Of a DNA stretch of 64,000 nucleotides, positions 21,747 through 36,134 are shown piece by piece. The stretch covers positions 1,364,001 to 1,428,000 of the forward strand of contig NZ_CP092713.1 in NCBI RefSeq assembly GCF_023983475.1, written 5' to 3'. The notes beneath the pieces were generated by a model, which saw only the letters and a list, made by a program, of their open reading frames with translations, did not search any database and was not told where the DNA came from. The position numbers and the translations under genes are program-made. Within the stretch, counting starts at the first letter, position 1; every line of letters starts with the position of its first letter. This stretch comes from Aliivibrio fischeri ATCC 7744 = JCM 18803 = DSM 507. GTDB taxonomy: Bacteria; Pseudomonadota; Gammaproteobacteria; Enterobacterales; Vibrionaceae.

Positions 21747-24647
21747 ATGAAACGTATAATAAAAACAATAAGAGCTAAACTCGTCTTCCCACTACACGTT
21801 CATATATCAACATTATTTATATTGATGATCGCCATCATCTGTACCGCACAAATCCTGTTAGCCAATAAGAGCATGAATGATATTCTACTTGAAGCTAACT
21901 CAACTATTTTTGACCGAATAGCCAATGAAACTCGCTTTTCAATGCGTGATGAGTATCGGCCAGCCTTTAATGCCGTTGGAGAGTTATCCAAAAAAGAAAT
22001 AATAAAAACCAATACGTTAGAAGAGCGTAAAGCTTACTTTTCTGAATTATTAATGCTTTTAAAATTGAATAACCATGTATCAACCTATCGTATCACTTAC
22101 CCTAATGGAGACTGGTTTGGGGTCGGTATTATTGAAAACCAATCTTTAAGAAAGGAATTAAATGCCCCTCCTTCCGCTCGCTTTTACTTTATAGATATGC
22201 CCTTAGGAACAAAAGTAACAAGTACCATCTATTTTTATGATAAGACAAGCAAACTCATTGATTCTCGAATATTTAAGCTCCAAAAGAATGATCCTAGAAA
22301 TGAAGATTGGTTTAAAAATTCAACGATAAATAAAACAATTCTATCTAAACCTCGTTACTTCAACGCTGTTAATCAGTTTGGCTTAACCATTCATCAAAAA
22401 GCAGATAATGATGTGGTTGTTAGTGCCGATCTACTCATGTTCAAGGTAGATGAAGTATTAAAAAGCACTTCAAATCACAGCTCATCGATAAGAGTACTTT
22501 ATGATGAAGAAAGCATTGTGTATGCCAGCAATTACAGCGCTCATACTGAAATCAATAATCAAGCCGTTATGTTAAAAGACATATTCAATCAAAGTGCAAT
22601 GGCGGCATTACAGCAACTTCATTTAGACCAAGAAATACAACGATACCAACATAACAATGAGGATTGGTATGGAAAAATTTTTTCTGTTCCGATTAATCAA
22701 CAACGAACATTAAATTTATTAGTGGCAGTAAAAGCATCGGAGCTTTTATCTAGTGCGTCAGTTATTCGCAACCAAACTATTTTATGGTCTTTTTTAGTAC
22801 TGTGTCTCTCCATTCCTTGTGTTTATTTTGTATCGCAGCGTATTTCCAAACCTATTAAACAAGCAACTGAACAAGCTCAGTTAATATCAAAATTCGATTT
22901 TTCTCAACTAAAACAATCACCAACCAAGATATTAGAAATAGATAATCTAAATAAATCCGTTACTAGCATGAAATCCGCCATAGAGAATTATTTCAACTTA
23001 ACCAATACTATATTAGAAGAACATGAGATTGATGATCTCATACAAATTATTGGACGAAATACAGCTAACGCAACAGAAGCAGCAGGAGCCTACCTCTATC
23101 TCATTAATGATGATGAAACACACATAGAGCCTCATTTTGCATGGCGAGCAAACACTCAAAACGAAGACATTAGTGGATTAAAACGTTACTCTCTCGACGA
23201 CAAAGAGATAGCTAAAAATCTGGAATACATCCTAGTTAAAAAGAAACCTTTTGAAGGTTTAAGTATTCAAAAACTCGACATAAATGAAAAAGAAAAACTG
23301 GGACTAAAAGACGAAGATACATGGTCACTCACTTTCCCATTATTCACAAAAGGAAAGCAAACTATTGGCGCTATGGTATTAGTTTTTGATATTAAGGATA
23401 GTGAAGCCATACGTAATGATAAATTCGATTACTTCGAATCATTAATAAATTTTACTGCCATTGCTCTTCATGGTCGGAAAATGTTACAAAACCAAAAAGA
23501 CTTACTTGAATCATTCATTCAAGTCATGGCCAGTGCGATCGATACTAAATCACCTTATACAGGTAACCACTGTCAAAAAGTGCCGGTATTAACACAATGG
23601 TTAGCAGAAGTTGCAGATCAATCTTCATCACCCAAATTTACACATTTCACATTAAACAACATACAAAAAGAAGAATTACGAATTGCATCATGGCTACATG
23701 ACTGCGGAAAAATTACAACACCAGAACACGTTGTTGATAAAGCGACAAAACTAGAAACTATCTATAACCGTATCCATGAAATAAGAACTCGATTTGAAGT
23801 ATTAAAGCGTGATGTTGAAATAGAACAATGGAAGCAAGCGTTCAAACAAGAACTCCCACAAAAGAATAAAGAAATATTACAGAATGAATGGCAGAAACTT
23901 GATGACGAATTTACTTTCATTGCAAAAATGAATGTCGGAGATGAATTTTTATCTGAACAAGACGCGACACAAATACAAGAGATTAGCCAACGAACATGGA
24001 CACAAACTCTAGACTCCAGTCTTGGTCTTTCTTGGGAAGAAAAAGAACGTCTAAATAACTCTGATGGCCAACAAGTACCATTAACTGTAAATCTATTACA
24101 AGATAACCTATTTCACTTAATTCCAAGAGAAATGAACCTACCGCATGATGAGCGATTCACATTACAACCGACTCAATACGAAAATAATCTCGGTGAAATC
24201 TACAATTTGTTAATTCAACGAGGAACACTGAATAACGAAGAGCGATTTGTAATAAACAACCATATAATTCAAACAATTCAAATGTTAGAAACCCTTCCCT
24301 TTCCAAAAACGATGAAGGACATTGCAAAGATAGCCGGCGGTCATCATGAGAAAGTGAATGGTACAGGCTACCCTATGGGTCTTACGTCTGAACAAATGCC
24401 ATTAACAGCAAAAATGATGGCGATAGCTGATATTTTTGAGGCATTAACCAGTCACGATCGTCCATATAAAAAAGCCAAAACCTTAACGGAATCTCTCAAA
24501 ATAATGCACTTTATGGTTAAAGATCAACATATTGATAGTGATCTATTTGATTTATTCTTAACCTCTGGTTTATATAAAAAGTACGCAGATACCTATTTAA
24601 AACCAGAACAATGTGATGACGTTGATATAGAAAAATTCTTAAGTTAA
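21747..24647 (+). CDS. Membrane HD-GYP c-di-GMP phosphodiesterase with periplasmic sensor and GAF domain
   Basis: A 966-residue protein: TM1 at about 17-35, a Cache-like periplasmic sensor (about 40-335), TM2 at about 343-363, a HAMP-like linker, a GAF domain (about 420-590) and an HD-GYP domain from about 600. HD-GYP enzymes hydrolyse c-di-GMP. The metal/catalytic motifs HDCGK (about residue 648) and HHEKVNGTGYP (about 864) with MMAIADIFEALTSHDRPYKKA are complete. The 216-residue distance between the two motifs is far larger than the usual 60-70, so some 150 extra residues, rich in charged helix, are inserted; this recalls a subgroup in marine gammaproteobacteria. It sits between two ygjI-like genes and converges on the EAL gene. 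Ligand unknown. Confidence 0.9.
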   Translation: MKRIIKTIRAKLVFPLHVHISTLFILMIAIICTAQILLANKSMNDILLEANSTIFDRIANETRFSMRDEYRPAFNAVGELSKKEIIKTNTLEERKAYFSELLMLLKLNNHVSTYRITYPNGDWFGVGIIENQSLRKELNAPPSARFYFIDMPLGTKVTSTIYFYDKTSKLIDSRIFKLQKNDPRNEDWFKNSTINKTILSKPRYFNAVNQFGLTIHQKADNDVVVSADLLMFKVDEVLKSTSNHSSSIRVLYDEESIVYASNYSAHTEINNQAVMLKDIFNQSAMAALQQLHLDQEIQRYQHNNEDWYGKIFSVPINQQRTLNLLVAVKASELLSSASVIRNQTILWSFLVLCLSIPCVYFVSQRISKPIKQATEQAQLISKFDFSQLKQSPTKILEIDNLNKSVTSMKSAIENYFNLTNTILEEHEIDDLIQIIGRNTANATEAAGAYLYLINDDETHIEPHFAWRANTQNEDISGLKRYSLDDKEIAKNLEYILVKKKPFEGLSIQKLDINEKEKLGLKDEDTWSLTFPLFTKGKQTIGAMVLVFDIKDSEAIRNDKFDYFESLINFTAIALHGRKMLQNQKDLLESFIQVMASAIDTKSPYTGNHCQKVPVLTQWLAEVADQSSSPKFTHFTLNNIQKEELRIASWLHDCGKITTPEHVVDKATKLETIYNRIHEIRTRFEVLKRDVEIEQWKQAFKQELPQKNKEILQNEWQKLDDEFTFIAKMNVGDEFLSEQDATQIQEISQRTWTQTLDSSLGLSWEEKERLNNSDGQQVPLTVNLLQDNLFHLIPREMNLPHDERFTLQPTQYENNLGEIYNLLIQRGTLNNEERFVINNHIIQTIQMLETLPFPKTMKDIAKIAGGHHEKVNGTGYPMGLTSEQMPLTAKMMAIADIFEALTSHDRPYKKAKTLTESLKIMHFMVKDQHIDSDLFDLFLTSGLYKKYADTYLKPEQCDDVDIEKFLS

Positions 24648-24679
24648 CTAGACTACTACCTAATCCTGATGCAAAAATA

Positions 24680-24720
24680 AACAAAAGGGAGAATAAACAT
24701 AATTTATTCCCCCTTTTGTT
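24680..24720. terminator. Bidirectional terminator between HD-GYP and EAL genes
   Basis: An 18-base arm at 24680-24697 (AACAAAAGGGAGAATAAA) pairs with 24703-24720 with one mismatch around CATAA. It separates two convergent c-di-GMP genes and has T-rich ends on both strands. Confidence 0.88.
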
Positions 24721-26151
24721 TTAATCACGCATTATGGAATGAAAATTATCCAAAGGCATTGGTTTGAAATAGTAAAACCCTTGCTGTGCTGAAATGTTCA
24801 AATCATTAAGAATTTTCTTTTGTCGATGGTTCTCAACGCCTTCCGCAACTAATTGAATATCTAAATTATTGGCTAATAAGATAATGTTCTCGATAATTTT
24901 GATAGAGTGCTGATTCGTTTCTATATCATCAATAAATGATTTATCAATTTTGATAACATCAAACTGGTAGTAGTTTAAATATTTCAATGATGAATATCCT
25001 GTTCCATAATCATCAAGGGAAAATTGAACGCCAATTTTTCTAAACTTTTCCATGTACAAAATTATCTTATTTTTATCTGCAAATTCCATAGATTCTGTAA
25101 ATTCTAAAATCAATATAAAGTGTCCCGATAACTCTTTACACAATTCGTACATTTCTTCATCATAAAGACAGCTTTCAGTAAAATTTACGCTTACTTTTAA
25201 TCCATGAACCTGATGCTCATTTACATACACTTTAAGCTGATTTAATAAGGATTTCGTCATTGCGTTAATTAAACCAAACTTTTCTATTTTAGGAATAAAA
25301 GACAACGGCGGAATAACCTCACCTGAAGAAGTAATCCATCGAGCTAATACCTCCCCTCCAATGATATTTTCATTAGCATCAACAATAGGTTGTATGAAAG
25401 GAACTATCCTGTTGTTTTTAATTGCTTTTTTTAGCCTTATCAATTCAATATCTAATAACGAAAGCTTAAATGATAATACTTTAATAAGCATGATTAGCAG
25501 TAAGACGATAACAATCGTAAGTACATGACTAATGAGATAATTTTTTATTGATAGTTCAGCATTATAGTCCAGTAAAATTACAAAATCGTATTTTTCTGAT
25601 TTATGTGTCTGCTTTTCATTTGGCACATACACACTAAATACATTGTTTTTTGATATCACGTATTCTTTATTAGATAAAGATAGATGACCAACCGGACTAT
25701 CGCCTAAATCAACAGAGATCCCCTTCATGTAAAATTGAACCCCATGATCGTCATTATACTGATGATAATAAGAAAAACTTGGCATTCCAGTTAAGTAATT
25801 CTTTTCATGTATATGAATCTCTCTTTTAGGTAATACCGCAGAAGACACCTTCTTACCAGCAATAGAGCTACAGTAGTAAGCACCGTCACGAACAAATGAA
25901 ATGCTATTTATCATTGGATTTAAGGCAACAATCTTTTGTAAAGGTAACATCATTTCTTCACAATTTTTCTCTTTAAACTTCTGTAACTCACCGACTGTTT
26001 CTTTGGCTGAATCAAGTTTATATTCAATACTCTCAATTGCACTTCTAACGTTATTATCAACAAATTTTTCGTAATCTGTAACGACGAAAAATTGTACAAA
26101 AACCACAAGAATCAACAAATAAACAGTATATTTATTAGTAATAAATTTCAT
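24721..26151 (-). CDS. CSS-motif EAL-domain c-di-GMP phosphodiesterase
   Basis: A 476-residue inner-membrane protein. TM1 is at about 8-26, the periplasmic domain carries a first Cys (KNCEEMM) and the CSS motif (AYYCSSIAG), TM2 is at about 205-225, and the EAL domain fills the C-terminal half. CSS proteins of enteric bacteria sense periplasmic redox state through these two Cys, and reduction activates the enzyme. The EAL catalytic set looks complete: GGEVLARW (EVL in place of EAL), VNFTES, LILEFTES, LDDYGTGYSS, IKIDKSFI, LVAEGVEN and QGFYYFKP. It starts 5 bp after the upstream GGDEF gene, preceded by AAGGAT, so it is the last gene of a DGC-DGC-PDE operon. Confidence 0.92.
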   Translation of the reverse strand: MKFITNKYTVYLLILVVFVQFFVVTDYEKFVDNNVRSAIESIEYKLDSAKETVGELQKFKEKNCEEMMLPLQKIVALNPMINSISFVRDGAYYCSSIAGKKVSSAVLPKREIHIHEKNYLTGMPSFSYYHQYNDDHGVQFYMKGISVDLGDSPVGHLSLSNKEYVISKNNVFSVYVPNEKQTHKSEKYDFVILLDYNAELSIKNYLISHVLTIVIVLLLIMLIKVLSFKLSLLDIELIRLKKAIKNNRIVPFIQPIVDANENIIGGEVLARWITSSGEVIPPLSFIPKIEKFGLINAMTKSLLNQLKVYVNEHQVHGLKVSVNFTESCLYDEEMYELCKELSGHFILILEFTESMEFADKNKIILYMEKFRKIGVQFSLDDYGTGYSSLKYLNYYQFDVIKIDKSFIDDIETNQHSIKIIENIILLANNLDIQLVAEGVENHRQKKILNDLNISAQQGFYYFKPMPLDNFHSIMRD

Positions 26152-26156
26152 ATATA

Positions 26157-27485
26157 TTATCCTTCAAATACCGTTACTTTGTTTCTTCCTGCATTTTTTG
26201 ATTGATATAATGCAGTATCCGCCATTTTTAGCGTTCGTTTAAAAGATAATTTCTGCCCTATAGCTGCACCTATAGATACAGACACATTCATACCAGCAAT
26301 TGGGCTTTCTGAAACCGATATTCTTATTGCTTCAGAACGATTAAATAAATCAATACAAGAAACATTACTTAAAACAATAACGAACTCTTCACCACCCCAA
26401 CGAATAGCTAAATCATCACCTCTAATGCATTGTCTTAAACGACGACATACCTCAGTTATGACTTCATCTCCTTTAAAGTGACCGTGTTTGTCATTGATTT
26501 CTTTAAATTTATCAATATCCACAATAATAATAGATTTACCTGACATATGATTAAGTTTCATTTCATAAAAGTCACGACGATAAAGCCCCGTCATGTCATC
26601 GAGTGTGCAATAAAAAATAAATTTTCTTAATGTTTTTTCAATAAAAATGAACCCGCAAGTAATAACAGATGCAAATAACAAACTCCATATTATTATATTA
26701 TTTACATTAATTGATAATCCCAATATATTTCCTACTGGAGAACAAGGAATATCTATTGAGTTATCTAAAGTAAAAAATGGATTTTTATCATTGATATAGT
26801 ATAAAAAGCTAAATCTATCTTTATTAAATTGAGTTAACCAATTATTAAATACAGTATCTTTAATATCCAACAGAAACATTGCAGTTAAATTTTTGTTAAC
26901 ATATATAGGGTAAAATATACTTCTAACCTTTTGTTCCGAGATTTTCTCAACGTAAGATTCTGTTAATTTCAAGTCGCACAATGATAGAATATGATAATTG
27001 CTTGATATATTTTCATTAATCAATATTCTATCTATCCAATTGTGATCATATTTCATATCTGAATTTAGATTAACATGGATATCTCGTAAAGGCTTAAAAT
27101 GTGCTGTATTTGAATCTGTATTTATGTCCGACTTTTGTATGATTGCAATACTCCAATAGTCATCACCAATATATTTTCTAATCTCTGTTTCTAATAAATT
27201 TATTCCTAAAGATAACTCCTTTACCTTACTATTTTCATTCACCATTACCGAAACTTGATCAATAGTATACGTCCCTTTATATAACTCTACCGTATTGGTA
27301 TTCAAATAATATGGTGTTATCTTTCTGATCGTATCATAAAGTTTATTGATGTTACTTTGAAATTCCATTTTAAACGAATCTATTTCTAATCTGTTATATT
27401 GATACAATACATATCCTGACAATATGAATGAGCATAAGAAAAATCTCATGTACATATTATTTTTATCCGCATTAATTGAAATCAT
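26157..27485 (-). CDS. Membrane diguanylate cyclase (GGDEF), second of a tandem pair
   Basis: A 442-residue protein with TM1 at about 12-28, a periplasmic domain of roughly 200 residues, TM2 at about 255-275 and a C-terminal GGDEF domain that makes c-di-GMP from GTP. The active site is RWGGEEF, and RGDD five residues before it forms an inhibitory I-site. GLYRRDFYEMKL and VDIDKFKEINDKHGHFKGD are also present. The periplasmic domain shares the phrase FKPLRDIHVNL with the FRPLRDGYLRF of its upstream neighbour, so the two are paralogues; I do not recognise the sensor family. The start overlaps the end of the neighbour by 14 bp, so translation is coupled. The reading is AT-rich with many ATA codons. 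Confidence 0.92.
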   Translation of the reverse strand: MISINADKNNMYMRFFLCSFILSGYVLYQYNRLEIDSFKMEFQSNINKLYDTIRKITPYYLNTNTVELYKGTYTIDQVSVMVNENSKVKELSLGINLLETEIRKYIGDDYWSIAIIQKSDINTDSNTAHFKPLRDIHVNLNSDMKYDHNWIDRILINENISSNYHILSLCDLKLTESYVEKISEQKVRSIFYPIYVNKNLTAMFLLDIKDTVFNNWLTQFNKDRFSFLYYINDKNPFFTLDNSIDIPCSPVGNILGLSINVNNIIIWSLLFASVITCGFIFIEKTLRKFIFYCTLDDMTGLYRRDFYEMKLNHMSGKSIIIVDIDKFKEINDKHGHFKGDEVITEVCRRLRQCIRGDDLAIRWGGEEFVIVLSNVSCIDLFNRSEAIRISVSESPIAGMNVSVSIGAAIGQKLSFKRTLKMADTALYQSKNAGRNKVTVFEG

Positions 27486-28845
27486 AGTTGTTCTTATCTA
27501 ATGTAACTCTATTACGACCTGTATTCTTAGAATCATAGAGAGCTGCATCAGCTCTTTTTATTACATCATTAACTGATTCAAAATCTCTTTGTTTAGCTCC
27601 GCCAATAGATATAGTAATATTTATTCCATCAATCGATTTATTTTCTATCACTTTTCGAATAACTTCTGCTTTATTCATAAGATCGTCTTGATCGATTTTT
27701 TGAAAAATAACTATGAATTCTTCGCCTCCCCACCGGATCGCAATATCATTGACTCTAATGCAGTTTTTTATACGATAAGAAACTTGTTGAATAACAATAT
27801 CTCCAAAATCATGTCCGTAAGTATCATTTACTCGCTTAAAATGATCGATATCTATCATTAAAAATGAAGCTGACTCTAATGCTTTTAACTTTGGCTCATA
27901 AAAATCACGGCGATAAAAACCCGTCATATGATCATAACTTCTCACTATGCTTACTTTTACATAAAAATAATAACCACATAATGCGGCAAAGAAGACAATA
28001 AAAGATATATAAAAGCTCACAACTAATATTGAAAAAATATCAATACTTACACCTGGTGAATATTTATCAGATGTATATGGCAATGCAAGAGTAAACGTTG
28101 CCCAATTAGCACCTTTACCATAATAAAAATGAGTCCAGCGTTTCTGGTTAAAGTTTTCAATTAAAAGAGAATTCCACCCTCTTTTAATATCTACAATAAT
28201 AACCGACGTTAGCTTTGTATCTAAGTAAATAGGATAAATAACTGAGTATATTTCTTCACCAGTCCATTGCTCTTTATATATCTCAGTAATTCTAACATCG
28301 TCATGATGAAAAGATTTATAACTAATTTTCAAGCTTTCTAAATTAACTATGCTTTCTAATATATTAGAATCATGCAATGATTTATTATTAAATCTAAGAT
28401 AACCATCTCTTAAAGGCCTGAAATATGAGTTTTCTGTATTTTCATGATGCAATTTATCTATAACAGCAACAGTCCAGATATATTTTGACTCTATCACTTC
28501 AGATAAGCTCTTATAAAGCTGATTTATAGCTGGAGATAAAACCTTAACGTTTCCCAACTTATTAACAATAACGCCTACGCCATCATTATCATGAACACCT
28601 TTTTTTAAAGGTATCGTATCCGAATTTATATAATACCCATGAAAGCGCTTTGTTACATCAACAACCTTTTGATAGTTAATGTGAATGCTTTTTTCCAAAA
28701 TTGATATGGAATATATATGATAATAAATTATCGATGCTAAAACACCAAAAAACAAAACAACGAATAAGAAGAACTTCTCTAGACCAAATAATTTAACATT
28801 AATCATTTTAAGTTTACATACTACAAATACATATAATTCATTCAC
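27472..28845 (-). CDS. Membrane diguanylate cyclase (GGDEF), first of a tandem pair
   Basis: A 457-residue protein: TM1 at about 23-42, a periplasmic sensor of some 210 residues, TM2 at about 270-292, and a GGDEF domain with YDHMTGFYRRDFYEPKL, MIDIDHFKRVNDTYGHDFGD and the active site RWGGEEF. RVND five residues earlier is an intact I-site for product inhibition. It is the first gene of an operon with a paralogous cyclase and a CSS-EAL phosphodiesterase. The start at 28845 is uncertain: an ATG 13 codons later (28806) is closer to the first membrane segment, and no strong ribosome site marks either. The combination suggests two different periplasmic cues feeding one c-di-GMP pool with a built-in eraser. 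Confidence 0.9.
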   Translation of the reverse strand: MNELYVFVVCKLKMINVKLFGLEKFFLFVVLFFGVLASIIYYHIYSISILEKSIHINYQKVVDVTKRFHGYYINSDTIPLKKGVHDNDGVGVIVNKLGNVKVLSPAINQLYKSLSEVIESKYIWTVAVIDKLHHENTENSYFRPLRDGYLRFNNKSLHDSNILESIVNLESLKISYKSFHHDDVRITEIYKEQWTGEEIYSVIYPIYLDTKLTSVIIVDIKRGWNSLLIENFNQKRWTHFYYGKGANWATFTLALPYTSDKYSPGVSIDIFSILVVSFYISFIVFFAALCGYYFYVKVSIVRSYDHMTGFYRRDFYEPKLKALESASFLMIDIDHFKRVNDTYGHDFGDIVIQQVSYRIKNCIRVNDIAIRWGGEEFIVIFQKIDQDDLMNKAEVIRKVIENKSIDGINITISIGGAKQRDFESVNDVIKRADAALYDSKNTGRNRVTLDKNNYDFN

Positions 28846-30871
<2,026 letters not shown>

Positions 30872-30910
30872 CACGAAACAAATTAGCATTTAGTTTCCCC
30901 TAGATATGAC

Positions 30911-30943
30911 AAAAGGCACTGATAATATTCAGTGCCTTTTTTA
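30911..30943 (+). terminator. Terminator after second ygjI-like gene
   Basis: AAAAGGCACTGA (30911-30922) and TCAGTGCCTTTT (30929-30940) pair perfectly around TAATAT, with a T run. The rest of the 362-bp gap to ygjJ has only a weak AAAAATCA/TGATTTTT inverted repeat at 31013-31035 and no gene. Confidence 0.92.
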
Positions 30944-31221
30944 TTCGATTAATCTATGCAAGATATATTAACGCTCAATTTTCATTGATAAAACGGTAAT
31001 CGTAGCGATTCTAAAAATCAAATCATGTGATTTTTCTACAAGTAAAAATTTAGGTAAATATAAGTAAAAATCGTCTTAACATACTCACACTTTTCCCTTT
31101 AGAGCCTACTATTTCAACCTTCTCATCGATATTCTTTCTCTTATTGGTCATCGCTACAAACACAATTACAGAAGCGTTGGTTCCCAATATTTACCTATAA
31201 AAATGAATTCTACTATAGTGA

Positions 31222-32229
<1,008 letters not shown>

Positions 32230-32316
32230 GTAGGTCACACCGTTTATGAAGCTTGTTTAATTTTGTGAGACAAGCTTCACTGAAACTCCCCTCATTTATG
32301 ACTACCATGCAAAGGT

Positions 32317-32338
32317 TAAATTTAGTAAAACTTTACTT
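32317..32338. promoter_or_regulatory. Probable EbgR-type operator upstream of ygjK
   Basis: TTTAGTAAAACTTTACTTAA is an inverted repeat (AGTAAA-AC-TTTACT) with the same half-sites and 2-bp centre as the element before ebgA. It lies about 20 bp before ygjK, in a position to block its transcription. Confidence 0.55.
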
Positions 32339-32350
32339 AAATGAGAATAA

Positions 32351-34738
<2,388 letters not shown>

Positions 34739-34764
34739 GTAGACCGCATTAACTAATTAATAAA

Positions 34765-34794
34765 AAAGGGATATGGTTAATTTCATATCCCTTT
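34765..34794. terminator. Terminator between ygjK and doxX
   Basis: AAAGGGATATG (34765-34775) pairs with CATATCCCTTT (34784-34794). It lies between convergent genes, with an A run before and T-rich sequence after, so it can serve both. Confidence 0.88.
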
Positions 34795-34808
34795 CTTCAT
34801 TGCGCTAT

Positions 34809-35213
34809 TCACGTTTTATTATGGCTTCTTTTTATCTTGCAACACTCAGGCATAGAGTGGCCTGAAAGTACGAGCAAACCAGCAAAAATACCTAAGTTTT
34901 TAATGAAGTTTTGCATTTCATGCGCCCCTTCCATTCCTGAATAATTCCAAAAATCATGTAAAGACACATTAATCACAAGTACTAAGCCGGCTAATAACAA
35001 AGCAACGATCCACGTAAAGCGGTTTGCAATCAATAAAATCGCAGCACCAATCTGGAAAACACCAGCGAGCCCTAGCAAAACAGGTACAAACGGCATCTCA
35101 TGCTTTTCCATCAACTGGATGTGCATATCCCAAGATACAAACTTCATGATACCTGGGATCAAAAAATACAAAGCAAGAAGTAGACGCCCTGCCGTCAATA
35201 ATAACGTGTTCAT
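34809..35213 (-). CDS. DoxX-family small membrane protein
   Basis: A 134-residue protein with four hydrophobic helices (about 5-20, 43-63, 68-88, 103-120) and the DoxX pattern GRLLLALYFLIPGIMKF near the start. Family members have been linked to quinone-dependent redox reactions and oxidative-stress complexes. Two adjacent Cys (PECCKIK) near the C-terminus are unusual for a soluble tail. It follows the ohr remnant by 18 bp on the same strand, and ohrR is divergent from that remnant, so it is probably under OhrR control and was once co-transcribed with a working organic-hydroperoxide reductase. Confidence 0.88.
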   Translation of the reverse strand: MNTLLLTAGRLLLALYFLIPGIMKFVSWDMHIQLMEKHEMPFVPVLLGLAGVFQIGAAILLIANRFTWIVALLLAGLVLVINVSLHDFWNYSGMEGAHEMQNFIKNLGIFAGLLVLSGHSMPECCKIKRSHNKT

Positions 35214-35231
35214 TTAATCATTCCTTACAAG

Positions 35232-35375
35232 TTAAAGTTCGACGCCATTTACAGAGAGTTTTACATCAATATTTCCTTTAACCGCATTTGAATATGGACA
35301 AACTTGATGCGCTGTTTTTACTTGACCATTACGTCCAGCCAAAGCCGTTGCTTTTGTTGTATACAATGTTGTCAT
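35232..35375 (-). pseudogene. ohr: ohr remnant: organic hydroperoxide reductase with internal in-frame deletion
   Basis: A 47-codon frame reads MTTLYTTKATALAGRNGQVK followed at once by TAHQVCPYSNAVKGNIDVKL and SVNGVEL. The first part is the N-terminus of Ohr and the second its C-terminus; the roughly 90 residues between them, including the catalytic CxxD-type Cys of the first half, are gone, while the frame is kept. Only the resolving-type Cys in VCPYSN remains, so peroxidase activity is not expected. A good ribosome site (AAAGGGG) and start codon are still present, and ohrR with its operators is intact on the other side. It may be expressed as a short peptide or just serve as leader for doxX. 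A normal Ohr is about 140 residues. Confidence 0.88.
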
Positions 35376-35431
35376 GATGGTGCCCCTTTATTCTAAATTA
35401 TATTTAACCTACAAAAATTGCCAGCAATTAG

Positions 35432-35501
35432 ATTGCGCACAATTTAATTTCATTCAGTATATGTCGATTCTTAAATGAAATACAAGTATATTGTGCACAA
35501 T
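35432..35501. promoter_or_regulatory. ohrR: Two OhrR-type operators in the ohr-ohrR divergent region
   Basis: ATTGTGCACAAT at 35490-35501 is a perfect palindrome and ATTGCGCACAAT at 35432-35443 matches it at 11 of 12 positions. Their centres are 58 bp apart, between the ohr remnant and ohrR, the usual place for OhrR binding. An additional ATTTCATT/AATGAAAT inverted repeat lies between them. Confidence 0.65.
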
Positions 35502-35525
35502 CTATTTTTATTTAAAGAGGCATCA

Positions 35526-35993
35526 ATGGAAAAACAAAACAAAACCCAAGATAAAAATAATATTGATTCCCCTCAATTATTACTTAAGAATCAAGTATGT
35601 TTCTCTTTATACAGCGCATCTAATGCCATGATCAGAGCCTATCGTCCATTGCTCAATGCATTGGATCTTACCTATCCTCAATATCTCGCAATGATGGTTA
35701 TTTGGGAAAAAAATGGCATTAATGTAAAAGATCTAGGACATGATCTACACCTTGACTCTGGCACCCTAACCCCTTTACTTAAGCGATTAGAATCAAAAGG
35801 GATAGTCACAAGAGAGCGCAGCAAAGAAGACGAACGCATCCGTTTGGTTTTCCTTACAAAACAAGGTATTGAACTAAAAAATAAAGCCCTATCTGTACCT
35901 AATGGTATTTTTTGTAAAAGCCAATTACAGCTTGAAGAACTGCAACAGTTAAAAGCGACCTGTGAAAAGCTATTAGCAAATCTAGAAAAATAA
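35526..35993 (+). CDS. ohrR: MarR-family organic-peroxide sensor and repressor
   Basis: A 155-residue MarR protein. LLLKNQVCFSLYSASNAMIRAYRPLL contains Cys25 at the position of the peroxide-sensing Cys15 of Bacillus subtilis OhrR, and the Tyr pair that hydrogen-bonds it (Y29 and Y36-type) is present. The winged helix follows: LTYPQYLAMMVIWEK, VKDLGHDLHLDSGTLTPLLKRLESKG and the wing RERSKEDERIRLV. Oxidation of the Cys by organic hydroperoxides should release DNA. I set the start at the ATG at 35526 because AAAGAGG ends five bases before it; a longer frame from 35475 runs through the operator. Its main target ohr is a deleted remnant, so remaining targets are itself and doxX. Confidence 0.92.
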   Translation: MEKQNKTQDKNNIDSPQLLLKNQVCFSLYSASNAMIRAYRPLLNALDLTYPQYLAMMVIWEKNGINVKDLGHDLHLDSGTLTPLLKRLESKGIVTRERSKEDERIRLVFLTKQGIELKNKALSVPNGIFCKSQLQLEELQQLKATCEKLLANLEK

Positions 35994-36134
35994 GTTATTT
36001 ATTTTCTTAAAGATAAGGTGACACTTATCACGTTATTATCAGTATTTTTGTCAATAACCTTTCATATAAAGCATTGATTTTTGATCATCTAGGAGTAAAC
36101 TGCGCGCCACAGATGTACATAACTAGAGAAAAAC

